DNA from: Profundicola sp048268105
Lineage (GTDB): Bacteria; Bacteroidota; Bacteroidia; Flavobacteriales; Weeksellaceae
NCBI GenBank assembly: GCA_048268105.1
Contig: JBLWWH010000002.1
Location: forward strand, 124,001-188,000
Direction: 5' to 3'
DNA length: 64,000 bases
The notes under the pieces are model-generated. The model saw only the letters and a list, made by a program, of their open reading frames with translations. It searched no databases and had not been told where the DNA came from. This document shows positions 1-8,147 of the stretch, in pieces (the first letter of the stretch is position 1; each line of letters begins with the position of its first letter). The translations under genes and the position numbers were made by a program.

Positions 1-508
1 CTTCGTTCCATGTTAACCACTCATAATCATTTCTATGTAATAAAGACTCCTCTATTGTATTTAACGACTTAGATTTTTCGCGAACAGCTACTACATCTCC
101 TTCGTTTAATTGGTAAGAAGGAATATTTACTAACTCCCCGTTAACGGTTACGTGCTTGTGTGATACTAATTGACGTGCTGCAGGACGAGAAGGAGCAATA
201 CCTAGGCGGTAAACTACGTTATCTAGTCTTCTTTCACATAATTGTAATAGTACTTCACCAGTAATTCCTTTAGCTCTTGTAGAGGCTTTATACATGTTAG
301 AGAATTGACGCTCCAATATACCATACGTATATTTAGCTTTTTGTTTCTCCATCAATTGCATAGAATACTCTGATTTCTTTCCACGACGACGGTTTGGACC
401 GTGTTGTCCTGGAGGATACTTTCTTCTCTCGAAAGATTTGTCATCTCCGTAAATTGCTTTACCGAATTTACGGGCTATTTTTGTTTTAGGTCCTGTATAT
501 CTTGCCAT
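1..508 (-). CDS. rpsD: 30S ribosomal protein S4, C-terminus cut by window edge
   Basis: S4 nucleates assembly of the 30S body and binds 16S rRNA. The visible 169 codons start MARYTGPKTKIARKFG and contain the typical LCERRLDNVVYRLG segment and the S4 RNA-binding fold (RPAARQLVSHKHVTVNG). The stop codon lies outside the window. It is the last visible gene of the ribosomal cluster, 42 bp after rpsK, as in the alpha operon, where rpoA and rplQ would be expected next. The identification is certain; only the C-terminus is missing. Confidence 0.97.
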   Translation of the reverse strand, partial: MARYTGPKTKIARKFGKAIYGDDKSFERRKYPPGQHGPNRRRGKKSEYSMQLMEKQKAKYTYGILERQFSNMYKASTRAKGITGEVLLQLCERRLDNVVYRLGIAPSRPAARQLVSHKHVTVNGELVNIPSYQLNEGDVVAVREKSKSLNTIEESLLHRNDYEWLTWNE

Positions 509-550
509 AATGTTTTATATTTTAAGGATTAGAATTGTAAGAATTTAAAA

Positions 551-955
551 TTAAACTCTTCTTCTTTTTGGAGGTCTACATCCGTTGTGTGGAAGTGGCG
601 TAACATCTACGATCTCACTTACTTCGATCCCTGAATTGTGGATAGCACGAATCGCTGATTCCCTACCTGTTCCAGGTCCTTTAACAAATACCTTCACTCT
701 TCTTAATCCCGCTTCGAAAGCTACTTGAGCACAATCCTCAGCAGCAACTTGCGCAGCATAAGGTGTGTTCTTCTTAGATCCTCTAAAGCCCATTTTACCG
801 GCAGATGACCAAGAGATAACTTCTCCTTTTTTATTAGTTAGAGATATAATTACATTATTGAATGTCGCTTGAACGTGAGCTTCCCCGTTAGCTTCTACCT
901 TAACGTTACGCTTTTTAGCTTTTGCCTTAGCACCTTTCTGTTGTTTCTTTGCCAT
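551..955 (-). CDS. rpsK: 30S ribosomal protein S11
   Basis: S11 sits on the 30S platform and contacts mRNA near the E site. The 134-residue product has the family core (VQATFNNVIISLTNKKGE, then FRGSKKNTPYAAQ) and the hallmark tail DVTPLPHNGCRPPKRRRV. The N-terminus is an Ala/Lys-rich extension of about 20 residues. It lies 11 bp after rpsM in the usual rpsM-rpsK-rpsD order, so it is almost certainly cotranscribed. Confidence 0.98.
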   Translation of the reverse strand: MAKKQQKGAKAKAKKRNVKVEANGEAHVQATFNNVIISLTNKKGEVISWSSAGKMGFRGSKKNTPYAAQVAAEDCAQVAFEAGLRRVKVFVKGPGTGRESAIRAIHNSGIEVSEIVDVTPLPHNGCRPPKRRRV

Positions 956-966
956 AGCTAATTAAA

Positions 967-1344
967 TTATTTAGTTGCTTTTTTCTTGTTAGCAACAGTT
1001 TTTCTTTTTCCTTTACGTGTACGTGAATTGTTTTTGGTTCTTTGACCTCTCAAAGGCAAACCTAAACGATGACGAATCCCTCTTTGACTACCGATGTCCA
1101 TAAGACGTTTGATATTCAATTGAGTTTCTGAACGTAATTCCCCTTCTACTTTATAAGTTTCAGACAATGCCTTTCTGATACCATTGATATCATCATCATT
1201 CCAATCATTAACTTTTTTACTTTCGTCAACTCCAGCTTTTTCAAGAATTTTCTGTGCTGTGCTTCTTCCGATACCATAGATGTAAGTTAAACCTATTACA
1301 CCTCTTTTATTCTTTGGTAAATCTACTCCTGCTATACGTGCCAT
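967..1344 (-). CDS. rpsM: 30S ribosomal protein S13
   Basis: S13 is a 30S head protein that forms bridges to the 50S subunit and contacts P-site tRNA. The 125-residue protein begins MARIAGVDLPKNKRGVIGLT, carries the helix-two-turn-helix region (YGIGRSTAQKILEKAG) and ends in the basic tail (RGQRTKNNSRTRKGKRKT) that reaches toward tRNA. It follows rpmJ directly, as is common in bacteria. Confidence 0.98.
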   Translation of the reverse strand: MARIAGVDLPKNKRGVIGLTYIYGIGRSTAQKILEKAGVDESKKVNDWNDDDINGIRKALSETYKVEGELRSETQLNIKRLMDIGSQRGIRHRLGLPLRGQRTKNNSRTRKGKRKTVANKKKATK

Positions 1345-1356
1345 AATTTTCTTGAA

Positions 1357-1473
1357 TTAACCTTGACGTTGTTTAAATTTCGGGTTTTTTTTGTTGATCA
1401 CATATAAGCGACCATTTCTACGAACAATTTTGCATTCCGCACTACGTTTCTTAATAGATGCTCTAACTTTCAT
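1357..1473 (-). CDS. rpmJ: 50S ribosomal protein L36, zinc-free form
   Basis: This 38-residue gene begins MKVRASIKKRSAECKIVRR and ends NPKFKQRQG, which is the complete L36 protein. In zinc-binding L36 (for example E. coli) the ligands are C11, C14, C27 and H33. Here those positions are S11, C14, N27 and F33, so only one ligand remains and zinc binding is very unlikely. It sits between infA and rpsM, the standard place for rpmJ. Confidence 0.96.
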   Translation of the reverse strand: MKVRASIKKRSAECKIVRRNGRLYVINKKNPKFKQRQG

Positions 1474-1523
1474 TTTAATGTTTTTTATATACTCCGATCT
1501 CCATTCTGAAGACCTTCTAATTA

Positions 1524-1739
1524 TTAATATCTATAGGTAATTCTACCTTTTGTTAAATCGTATGGTGACATTTCCATTTTTACTTTGTCACCAGGCAATA
1601 ACTTAATATAGTGCATTCTCATTTTTCCAGAGATATGCGCTGTTACTACGTGATTGTTTTCTAATTCTACACGAAACATAGCATTTGATAATGCTTCTAT
1701 AATTGTTCCGTCTTGTTCAATATGTTTTTGTTTAGCCAT
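1524..1739 (-). CDS. infA: Translation initiation factor IF-1
   Basis: IF-1 binds the ribosomal A site during initiation and supports IF-2 and IF-3. The 71-residue protein is a single OB-fold domain of normal family length, with the typical start MAKQKHIEQDGTIIEAL and end PYDLTKGRITYRY. It lies 20 bp after secY and ahead of rpmJ; adk and map, which sit between secY and infA in many bacteria, are absent here. Confidence 0.98.
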   Translation of the reverse strand: MAKQKHIEQDGTIIEALSNAMFRVELENNHVVTAHISGKMRMHYIKLLPGDKVKMEMSPYDLTKGRITYRY

Positions 1740-1759
1740 AGTCTTATTAGGTACAGATT

Positions 1760-3130
1760 TTATGCCATTTTTTTACTAACTCTATCTGTCTCCATCATAC
1801 CATCATAATGGTGATTTAATAAGTAAGTATTGATTTGCTGCATCGTATCTAATGTTACACCTACCAAAATAAGTAGTGATGTACCACCAAAGAAGTACGA
1901 AAATCCAGCACCAACACCTAACTTATATACAATCGCCGGTAAAATTGCCAGCAAAGCTAAGAAAATTGCGCCAGGTAACGTAATTTTTGATAAAATGTCA
2001 TCTAAAAAGTTTGCCGTATCTTTACCAGGTTTTACCCTAGGGATAATTCCGCCATTTCTTCTTAAATCTTCTGCCATCTGGTTTACTGGAATCGTTACAG
2101 CAGTATAGAAGAATGTAAATAATACAACCAAAATACCAAATATAACAGAATACCAAAGACTAAATGGATCTCCCAAACTTTGGAAAAATCCAGGAACTTT
2201 TCCTTCCTCATAAATTAAACCTGCCAAAACACCAGGTAAAAACATAATTGCTTGTGCAAAAATGATCGGCATTACACCAGCAGCATTTACTTTTAAAGGA
2301 ATATATTGTCTAACTGTGTTGGTAAATGTTTTCATAAAATTGCTGCTTCCTCCTTGTGCTCTTCCTACATACTGTACAGGAACTTGGCGAACCGCCATTA
2401 CCAATACCACACATGCTAGAATACAAAGCAAGAATCCAACTACTTCGAATAAAACAAAAATACCAGGTTGTGTTGTAATCTCAGAGAAGAAAGCATTAGG
2501 CAAATCAGCCATAATACCAATCATAATCAATAAAGAAATACCATTTCCAATACCTTTATCTGTAATTTTCTCTCCTAACCACATGGCGAACATAGTACCA
2601 GTTACTAATAATATAGTAGACGGGAACCAGAACCAGAAACTAGCTGGATTGATAACATATGCTGCAGCAATTGCAGGATCTGAATAAGGTAAGAAGTAGT
2701 TAGTTACTGATGTAAGATAAGCTGGAGCTTGAACCAAACAAATTGCAATCGTTAGATAACGTGTAATTTGTGTAACTTTCTTACGACCAGATTCTCCTTC
2801 TTTTTGTAGCTTCTGTAGATATGGCAGTGCCAATCCCATCAGCTGAATTACAATACTCGCGGAAATATAGGGCATAATACCCAAGGCTAGGATAGATGCT
2901 CTAGAAAAACCACCTCCGGTAAATGCATTAAGGAGCCCCAAAATCCCGGTTTCCTGACCCGAACCTCTAGCGCTTAAAACGTTATGATCTATTTCGCTCA
3001 AGTCGATTCCGGGTAAAGGTATATAAGAACCAAATCTGTATACTAATAGCATAGCTAAAGTAAACAGAATTTTGTTTCTCAACTCTTCGATTGCCCAGAT
3101 GTTTTTTAGTGTATCAAAAAAGCCTTTCAT
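1760..3130 (-). CDS. secY: Preprotein translocase subunit SecY
   Basis: SecY is the channel of the SecYEG translocase in the inner membrane, moving unfolded proteins out of or into the membrane. The 456-residue product has the hydrophobic pattern of a ten-helix SecY. It shows the conserved stretches LGIMPYISASIVIQLM (about residues 85-100), the loop YVGRAQGG, and the cytosolic basic loop RRNGGIIPRVKPG, a ribosome and SecA contact site. It follows rplO by 12 bp. The partner secG lies elsewhere in this window at about 29.7 kb. Confidence 0.98.
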   Translation of the reverse strand: MKGFFDTLKNIWAIEELRNKILFTLAMLLVYRFGSYIPLPGIDLSEIDHNVLSARGSGQETGILGLLNAFTGGGFSRASILALGIMPYISASIVIQLMGLALPYLQKLQKEGESGRKKVTQITRYLTIAICLVQAPAYLTSVTNYFLPYSDPAIAAAYVINPASFWFWFPSTILLVTGTMFAMWLGEKITDKGIGNGISLLIMIGIMADLPNAFFSEITTQPGIFVLFEVVGFLLCILACVVLVMAVRQVPVQYVGRAQGGSSNFMKTFTNTVRQYIPLKVNAAGVMPIIFAQAIMFLPGVLAGLIYEEGKVPGFFQSLGDPFSLWYSVIFGILVVLFTFFYTAVTIPVNQMAEDLRRNGGIIPRVKPGKDTANFLDDILSKITLPGAIFLALLAILPAIVYKLGVGAGFSYFFGGTSLLILVGVTLDTMQQINTYLLNHHYDGMMETDRVSKKMA

Positions 3131-3142
3131 CCAAATATAATA

Positions 3143-3592
3143 TTAAATAGTTTGTGCCTTACCACCGGCTTTTTCGATAGCCTCTTGTGCCGTTTTGGTA
3201 AACTTGTCTGCAACTACGGTAACTGATGCTGTTAATTCACCTCTACCTAGAATTTTTACTAAATCTTTCTTAGAAGCTAATCCGTATTGTACAAATGTAT
3301 CTTTGTTGATTTCACCAGACAAACCTTTGTCTTCAACTAATGTTTGGATTGTATCTAAATTGATTCCTGTATATTCTTTTCTATTGATGTTCGTGAAACC
3401 AAATTTAGGTACACGTCTCTGTAATGGCATTTGACCACCTTCGAAACCAATTTTTCTTGAATACCCTGAACGAGATTTCGCCCCCTTGTGTCCACGACCA
3501 GATGTACCAGCGTTTCCTGAAGCCTCACCTCTACCTTTACGGTATTTCCCTTTTACTGAACCTTTCGCAGGTCTTAAATTACTTAATTTCAT
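3143..3592 (-). CDS. rplO: 50S ribosomal protein L15
   Basis: L15 is a late-assembly 50S protein. The 149-residue product has the Gly/Arg/Lys-rich N-terminal extension (GRGHKGAKSRSGYSRK, then FEGGQMPLQRRVPKFGF) that threads into 23S rRNA, followed by the globular C-terminal domain. The order rpmD-rplO-secY is the conserved spc arrangement. Confidence 0.98.
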   Translation of the reverse strand: MKLSNLRPAKGSVKGKYRKGRGEASGNAGTSGRGHKGAKSRSGYSRKIGFEGGQMPLQRRVPKFGFTNINRKEYTGINLDTIQTLVEDKGLSGEINKDTFVQYGLASKKDLVKILGRGELTASVTVVADKFTKTAQEAIEKAGGKAQTI

Positions 3593-3610
3593 TCCTTACT
3601 ATTTTTTAGG

Positions 3611-3790
3611 TTAAGCTTTTTCAACTTTAACCATATGGCTAACTTTCTCAATCATCCCCATTATCTCAGGAGTGTCGTTGTGTTCAACCGTTTGATTTAA
3701 CTTTCTAAACCCTAAAGCTTCTAATGTAGCTTTTTGTCTTTTAGTGCGGTTGATCGAACTTTTAACCTGTGTTACTTTTATCTTTGCCAT
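3611..3790 (-). CDS. rpmD: 50S ribosomal protein L30
   Basis: This 59-residue gene is the short bacterial form of L30. It begins MAKIKVTQVKSSINRTKRQK, contains TLEALGFRKLNQTVEHNDTP and ends in SHMVKVEKA, matching the family over its full length. It lies between rpsE (9 bp upstream) and rplO (18 bp downstream), exactly where rpmD sits in the spc operon. Confidence 0.96.
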   Translation of the reverse strand: MAKIKVTQVKSSINRTKRQKATLEALGFRKLNQTVEHNDTPEIMGMIEKVSHMVKVEKA

Positions 3791-3799
3791 GTCTTTTTA

Positions 3800-4321
3800 T
3801 TAACCTTTTAAAACTTTACTTACAGGTATACCTCTTAATCTAGAGATTTCATTCACACTTCTCATGTTCAATAAAGCTTTCATTGTTGCCTTAACAACAT
3901 TGTGTGGGTTAGAAGATCCTTTAGACTTAGATAGTACGTCTTGAATACCTACTGACTCTAATACAGCACGAACTGCACCTCCAGCAATCAATCCAGTACC
4001 TTCTGAAGCTGGTCTCATAAAGATTTGAGCTCCTGAATATCTAGATTCTTGGGTATGTGGAATTGTGTGCCCGTCTAATGGGATTCTTACTAAATTCTTT
4101 TTACCGTCTTCGATGGCTTTTTGAATTGCAGTAGCAACGTCTTTAGATTTCCCTAAACCGTATCCTACTACACCTTTTTCGTCTCCTACCACTACAATAG
4201 CAGAGAATCCAAAAGTTCTACCTCCTTTTGTTACTTTAGTAACACGTTGAACACCTACTAGTCTATCAACTAATTCTAAACCTCCTGGTTTAACTTTTTC
4301 TATATTATTGAATCCTAACAT
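3800..4321 (-). CDS. rpsE: 30S ribosomal protein S5
   Basis: S5 lines the mRNA entry tunnel with S3 and S4 and affects decoding accuracy. The 173-residue product has the N-terminal double-stranded RNA-binding-like domain (VQRVTKVTKGGRTFGFSAIV, about residues 24-43) and the C-terminal domain with GTGLIAGGAVRAVLE. The region is of normal length and sequence, with no sign of decoding mutations. It is flanked by rplR and rpmD. Confidence 0.98.
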   Translation of the reverse strand: MLGFNNIEKVKPGGLELVDRLVGVQRVTKVTKGGRTFGFSAIVVVGDEKGVVGYGLGKSKDVATAIQKAIEDGKKNLVRIPLDGHTIPHTQESRYSGAQIFMRPASEGTGLIAGGAVRAVLESVGIQDVLSKSKGSSNPHNVVKATMKALLNMRSVNEISRLRGIPVSKVLKG

Positions 4322-4330
4322 AATCTGTTT

Positions 4331-4687
4331 TTAGAACTTTAATCCTCCTTCTCTAGCGCCTTTAGCTAACGCTTCTATTCTACCATGATAAATAAACCCG
4401 TTTCTGTCGAAAATCACATTCTCGATTCCAGCTGCTTTTGCTTTTTCGGCAACTTTCTTACCTACGATTGTAGATATTTCAGATTTGGTACCTTTAGTTC
4501 CAGCAATATCATTTTCTCTAGAAGAAGCTGATGCTAAAGTAACACCATTAATATCGTCTATAATTTGAGCATATATCTCTTTGTTAGATCTATATACAGA
4601 TAAACGTGGACGTTCTGGTGTTCCTTGAATGTTCTTACGAACGCGACGTTTAATTTTTAATCTCTTTTCCGTTTTATCTAGTGCCAT
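4331..4687 (-). CDS. rplR: 50S ribosomal protein L18
   Basis: L18 binds 5S rRNA and helps attach it to the 50S subunit with L5. The 118-residue product has the basic N-terminus (KTEKRLKIKRRVRKNIQGT) and the core (RPRLSVYRSNKEIYAQIIDD) followed by the C-terminal FDRNGFIYHGRIEALAKGARE signature. It lies 14 bp after rplF and 9 bp before rpsE. Confidence 0.98.
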   Translation of the reverse strand: MALDKTEKRLKIKRRVRKNIQGTPERPRLSVYRSNKEIYAQIIDDINGVTLASASSRENDIAGTKGTKSEISTIVGKKVAEKAKAAGIENVIFDRNGFIYHGRIEALAKGAREGGLKF

Positions 4688-4701
4688 AATTGTAATTTTT
4701 A

Positions 4702-5247
4702 TTATGCAGACTTACCTGCTTTACGTCTTAAGATTTCTCCAACAAACTTAACTCCTTTTCCTTTGTATGGTTCTGGCTTACGGAAACTTCTAATTTTCGC
4801 AGCGATATTACCGATCAATTGTTTGTCGTAAGAAGACAACTTGATGATTGGATTTTTACCTTTTTCAGAAACAGTTTCAACTGTTACTTCTTCTGGCAAT
4901 TGCATAACGATGTTATGTGAGAAACCTAAGGATAAATCTAATCTTTGACCTTGATTAGAGGCACGATAACCTACTCCTACAAGCTCTAACTCCTTAGTCC
5001 ATCCTTTATCTAGACCTTCAATCATGTTATTGATAAGTGCTCTATATAAACCATGTAAAGCTTTATCTTCTTTACTATCTGATGGTCTTTCTACGGATAA
5101 AACTCCATCATCGATGGTTACGTTAAATCCTTCTCTTAATTCTTGTTTTAATTCTGCTTTACTACCTTTAACTGTTACAACATTGTCTTTAACGTCGACA
5201 TTGATATTATCAGGTATGGTAATAGTTGCTAACCCTATTCTTGACAT
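4702..5247 (-). CDS. rplF: 50S ribosomal protein L6
   Basis: L6 sits near the factor-binding site of the 50S subunit. The 181-residue protein consists of the expected two related alpha/beta domains, beginning MSRIGLATITIPDNI and ending with the conserved PEPYKGKGVKFVGEILRRKAG signature. It lies 19 bp after rpsH and 14 bp before rplR in normal spc order. Confidence 0.98.
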   Translation of the reverse strand: MSRIGLATITIPDNINVDVKDNVVTVKGSKAELKQELREGFNVTIDDGVLSVERPSDSKEDKALHGLYRALINNMIEGLDKGWTKELELVGVGYRASNQGQRLDLSLGFSHNIVMQLPEEVTVETVSEKGKNPIIKLSSYDKQLIGNIAAKIRSFRKPEPYKGKGVKFVGEILRRKAGKSA

Positions 5248-5266
5248 TGGTTCTTACTTTTGTTGA

Positions 5267-5665
5267 TTAATAAACGTAACATAATATTTCTCCACCTATG
5301 TTATTTTGGCGAGCTTGCTTATCTGTCATCACGCCATGAGATGTAGAAATTATTGCGATACCTAAGCCATTCAACACTCTTGGAAGACCCTGTGCACCAG
5401 AATATTTTCTTAAACCTGGTTTAGAAGCTCTTTCGATTTTGCGAATAGCTGGAGTTTTAGTAGCTCTATCGTACTTCAAAGCGATTTTGATAGTACCTTG
5501 GTAGCCCTCATCTACAAATTTGTAGTTCAAAATATAACCTTGATCGTATAAAATTTTAGTTATATCTTTCTTTAAGTTAGATGCAGGGATTTCCACTAAT
5601 TTGTGTCCTGCCATCATTGCATTTCTTAATCGTGTTAAAAAATCGGATATTGGATCTGTATGCAT
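5267..5665 (-). CDS. rpsH: 30S ribosomal protein S8
   Basis: S8 binds helix 21 of 16S rRNA early in 30S assembly; in enterobacteria it also represses the spc operon, but no such site was identified here. The 132-residue product starts MHTDPISDFLTRLRNAMMAG and ends with the signature STSHGVMTDKQAR followed by GGEILCYVY. The protein is full length and lies between rpsN and rplF. Confidence 0.98.
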   Translation of the reverse strand: MHTDPISDFLTRLRNAMMAGHKLVEIPASNLKKDITKILYDQGYILNYKFVDEGYQGTIKIALKYDRATKTPAIRKIERASKPGLRKYSGAQGLPRVLNGLGIAIISTSHGVMTDKQARQNNIGGEILCYVY

Positions 5666-5690
5666 TTTCTTTGTTTTAAAATTTGATAAA

Positions 5691-5960
5691 TTACCAGCTT
5701 GCTTTTTTTACACCTGGGATTAAACCGTTTAGTGCAAGTTCACGAAAAGTAACACGTGATACTCCAAACTGACGCATATATCCTCTTGGTCTACCAGTTA
5801 ATTTACATCTGTTATGTAATCTAACAGGTGATGCATTTTTTGGTAATCTTTGCAATGCTTCGTAATCTCCAGCTTCTTTTAAAGCTTTACGCTTATCCGC
5901 ATATTTTGCTACCATTCTTTGTCTCTTACGCTCGCGCGCTTTCATGCTTTCTTTAGCCAT
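5691..5960 (-). CDS. rpsN: 30S ribosomal protein S14, zinc-independent form
   Basis: S14 is a 30S head protein. The 89-residue sequence belongs to the longer zinc-independent class: it has a single cysteine (NRCKLTGRPRGYMRQFGVSR) rather than the paired CxxC motifs of the roughly 61-residue zinc class. The C-terminus ALNGLIPGVKKASW is typical. It lies 2 bp after rplE and 25 bp before rpsH. Confidence 0.98.
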   Translation of the reverse strand: MAKESMKARERKRQRMVAKYADKRKALKEAGDYEALQRLPKNASPVRLHNRCKLTGRPRGYMRQFGVSRVTFRELALNGLIPGVKKASW

Positions 5961-5962
5961 AA

Positions 5963-6526
5963 TTATTGATTCTTTTTAAATGGTAAACCGAATTTTTCTA
6001 ACAATGATTTCGCTTCTTTATCTGTTTGTGCAGAAGTAACAAAAGTAATATTCATTCCTTGAATTTTCTTTACTTTGTCAATATTTATTTCCGGGAAAAT
6101 AATTTGTTCTGTAATTCCCAAATTGAAGTTACCTCTACCATCGAATCCATTCGTGCTAATTCCATTAAAATCACGTACTCGAGGTAATGCAGAAGAGATC
6201 AAACGATCTAAAAATTCATACATTTTCTCTTTACGTAATGTAACCTTAACACCAATAGGCATTCCTTTTCTAAGCTTGAAGTTTGCAACGTCTTTCTTAG
6301 AATTGGTAGGTACAGCTTTTTGACCTGTGATCATTGCCATTTCTTCTAAGGCATAATCGATAATTTTCTTATCAGCTACAGCGTCACCTAAACCTTGGCT
6401 TACTACAATTTTTTCTAGAACAGGAACCTGCATAACAGATGAATAGCCAAATTCTTCTTTCAAAGCCGGAACAATCTTATCTTTATAATCCTGTGCCGGA
6501 CGTGGTATATAATTTTGTGTACTCAT
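5963..6526 (-). CDS. rplE: 50S ribosomal protein L5
   Basis: L5 binds 5S rRNA and contacts P-site tRNA. I chose the ATG giving 187 residues (MSTQNYIPRPAQDYKDKIV). A start 33 bp further upstream is possible but would overlap rplX and add 11 residues not usual in the family. The core GLGDAVADKK, TGQKAVPTNSKKDVANFKLR and the C-terminal GITEQIIFPEI are all present. It lies 4 bp after rplX. Confidence 0.96.
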   Translation of the reverse strand: MSTQNYIPRPAQDYKDKIVPALKEEFGYSSVMQVPVLEKIVVSQGLGDAVADKKIIDYALEEMAMITGQKAVPTNSKKDVANFKLRKGMPIGVKVTLRKEKMYEFLDRLISSALPRVRDFNGISTNGFDGRGNFNLGITEQIIFPEINIDKVKKIQGMNITFVTSAQTDKEAKSLLEKFGLPFKKNQ

Positions 6527-6530
6527 TTCT

Positions 6531-6845
6531 TTAAACGGTTTTACCTGATTTCTTAGCAAATCTTACTTTTTTATCATCTTCCATTTTGTATCCAACTTTG
6601 GTAGCTTTTCCAGTTTCTGGATCTACTAATGCCAAGTTAGAAATATGGATGGGAGCTTCCATTTCTACAATTCCACCTTGTGGGCTTGTTGCAGACGGTT
6701 TTGTGTGTTTTTTGATCATATTCAAACTCTGAACAACTGCACGGTTCTTAGAAGGAATAACTCTCACCACTTCTCCTGTCTTGCCTTTATCTCCACCGGC
6801 AAGCACTATTACCTGATCTCCTTTTTTAATTTTAATTTTCGTCAT
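6531..6845 (-). CDS. rplX: 50S ribosomal protein L24
   Basis: L24 is an early 50S assembly initiator at the 5' end of 23S rRNA. The 104-residue protein begins with the KOW motif (KIKKGDQVIVLAGGDKGKTG, about residues 5-24), followed by the loop KHTKPSATSPQGGIVEMEAPI and the C-terminal KVGYKMEDDKKVRFAKKSG. Normal length; flanked by rplN and rplE. Confidence 0.98.
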   Translation of the reverse strand: MTKIKIKKGDQVIVLAGGDKGKTGEVVRVIPSKNRAVVQSLNMIKKHTKPSATSPQGGIVEMEAPIHISNLALVDPETGKATKVGYKMEDDKKVRFAKKSGKTV

Positions 6846-6858
6846 GATTTGCTTCTTT

Positions 6859-7227
6859 TTAAAGTACTTCTGGTGCTAATGAAATAATCTTCATATACTG
6901 ATTGTCACGTAACTCACGTGCAACAGGACCAAAAACACGTGTTCCTTTCATTTCTCCGTTATTATCTAATAACACAACTGCGTTATCGTCAAATCGGATA
7001 TAGGAACCATCTTTACGACGTATTTCTTTTTTAGTTCTTACGATTACAGCTTTAGAAACCTGTCCTTTTTTAGCACTTCCGTTTGGAGTTGCTTCTTTGA
7101 CAGAAACTACAACCTTGTCTCCGATTGAGGCATATCTTTTTCCTGTACCACCTAGTACTCTAATAACTAAAGCTTCTCTAGCTCCAGTATTATCTGCTAC
7201 TCTTAGTCTTGATTCTTGTTGTACCAT
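6859..7227 (-). CDS. rplN: 50S ribosomal protein L14
   Basis: L14 forms an intersubunit bridge at the base of the 50S subunit. The 122-residue product starts MVQQESRLRVADNTGAREAL and includes the family's GSAKKGQVSKAVIVRTKKEIRR and FDDNAVVLLDNNGEMKGTRVFGP segments. It follows rpsQ by 7 bp. Nothing in it is unusual. Confidence 0.98.
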   Translation of the reverse strand: MVQQESRLRVADNTGAREALVIRVLGGTGKRYASIGDKVVVSVKEATPNGSAKKGQVSKAVIVRTKKEIRRKDGSYIRFDDNAVVLLDNNGEMKGTRVFGPVARELRDNQYMKIISLAPEVL

Positions 7228-7234
7228 GTTTCTA

Positions 7235-7489
7235 TTACTTAGCTCTTTCTATAATTTCTACAACTCTCCATCTCTTTCTCTTACTCAATGGACGAGTTTC
7301 CATAATTCTTACTGTATCGCCTTCGTTACATTCATTTTGTTCATCGTGAGCAGTATACTTCTTCGTTTTCAAAATGAATTTCCCATACATTGGGTGTTTG
7401 TGGCGTTTTGTAGCTTCTACAACAATGGTTTTATCCATTTTGTTGCTCTTTACCAAACCTATACGTTCTTTTCTTAGATTTCTTTCCAT
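7235..7489 (-). CDS. rpsQ: 30S ribosomal protein S17
   Basis: S17 is a primary 16S rRNA-binding OB-fold protein. The 84-residue sequence starts MERNLRKERIGLVKSNKMDK and carries the typical HPMYGKFILKTKKYTAHDE segment and the signature GDTVRIMETRPLSKRKRWRV. It lies 7 bp after rpmC and 7 bp before rplN. Confidence 0.98.
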   Translation of the reverse strand: MERNLRKERIGLVKSNKMDKTIVVEATKRHKHPMYGKFILKTKKYTAHDEQNECNEGDTVRIMETRPLSKRKRWRVVEIIERAK

Positions 7490-7496
7490 TGTTGTC

Positions 7497-7694
7497 TTAT
7501 TTAGCTTCAGTTAATTTTCTACTCAACTCAGTATTTAGCCTAGCAATGGTTTTACGCATGTATCTCAACTGGATTGGATTCTCTATTTGCGCCATTTTAT
7601 GGCTAACTCTCAACTTTTCGTAGTTGGCTTTTTCTTCCTCCAACTTAGCTTGGATATCCTCTACCGTTAATTCTTTTATGTCTGATGCCTTCAT
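7497..7694 (-). CDS. rpmC: 50S ribosomal protein L29
   Basis: L29 lies near the peptide exit tunnel next to L23, at the docking site of the signal recognition particle and trigger factor. The 65-residue product is the usual two-helix antiparallel hairpin (IKELTVEDIQAKLEEEKANY, then the IARLNTELSRK motif). It is located between rplP and rpsQ, as expected. Confidence 0.97.
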   Translation of the reverse strand: MKASDIKELTVEDIQAKLEEEKANYEKLRVSHKMAQIENPIQLRYMRKTIARLNTELSRKLTEAK

Positions 7695-7704
7695 CTCTTA
7701 TCTT

Positions 7705-8127
7705 TTAATCTTGTTGATAATCTCTAGCTACAACAAACTTGGTTTTAACCGGTAGTTTTTGAGCTGCTAAACGCAATGCTTCTTTAGCCAATTCCTCCGA
7801 AACTCCACCTACTTCGAACAAAACTCGTCCTGGTAAAACTGGAGCTACAAAGTATTCTGGAGCACCTTTACCTTTACCCATACGTACCTCTTGAGGTTTC
7901 TTCGTTACAGGCTTGTCTGGAAATATTTTAATCCAGATACTACCTTCACGTTTCAAATAACGTGTTGCGGCAATACGAGCTGCTTCTATTTGTCTAGCTG
8001 TAATCCACTTAGACTCTAGTGATTTGATCCCGAACTGACCGAACGCTAATTGATTTCCTCTTTGAGAGATACCTTTCTTAACGTTCTTTTGCGCCTTTCT
8101 ATATTTTGTTCTTCTTGGTTGTAACAT
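7705..8127 (-). CDS. rplP: 50S ribosomal protein L16
   Basis: L16 helps organise the A-site tRNA elbow region of the 50S subunit. The 140-residue protein starts MLQPRRTKYRKAQKN and has the conserved FGIKSLESKWITARQIEAAR, IFPDKPVTKKPQEVRMGKGK and GRVLFEVGGVSEELAKEAL segments. It lies 20 bp after rpsC. Confidence 0.98.
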   Translation of the reverse strand: MLQPRRTKYRKAQKNVKKGISQRGNQLAFGQFGIKSLESKWITARQIEAARIAATRYLKREGSIWIKIFPDKPVTKKPQEVRMGKGKGAPEYFVAPVLPGRVLFEVGGVSEELAKEALRLAAQKLPVKTKFVVARDYQQD

Positions 8128-8147
8128 GATTCAAAATTCTTTAAAAT

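Noticed and set aside
1830..2687. Plus-strand reading frames opposite secY
   Set aside because: They mirror the secY coding pattern and have no recognisable product.
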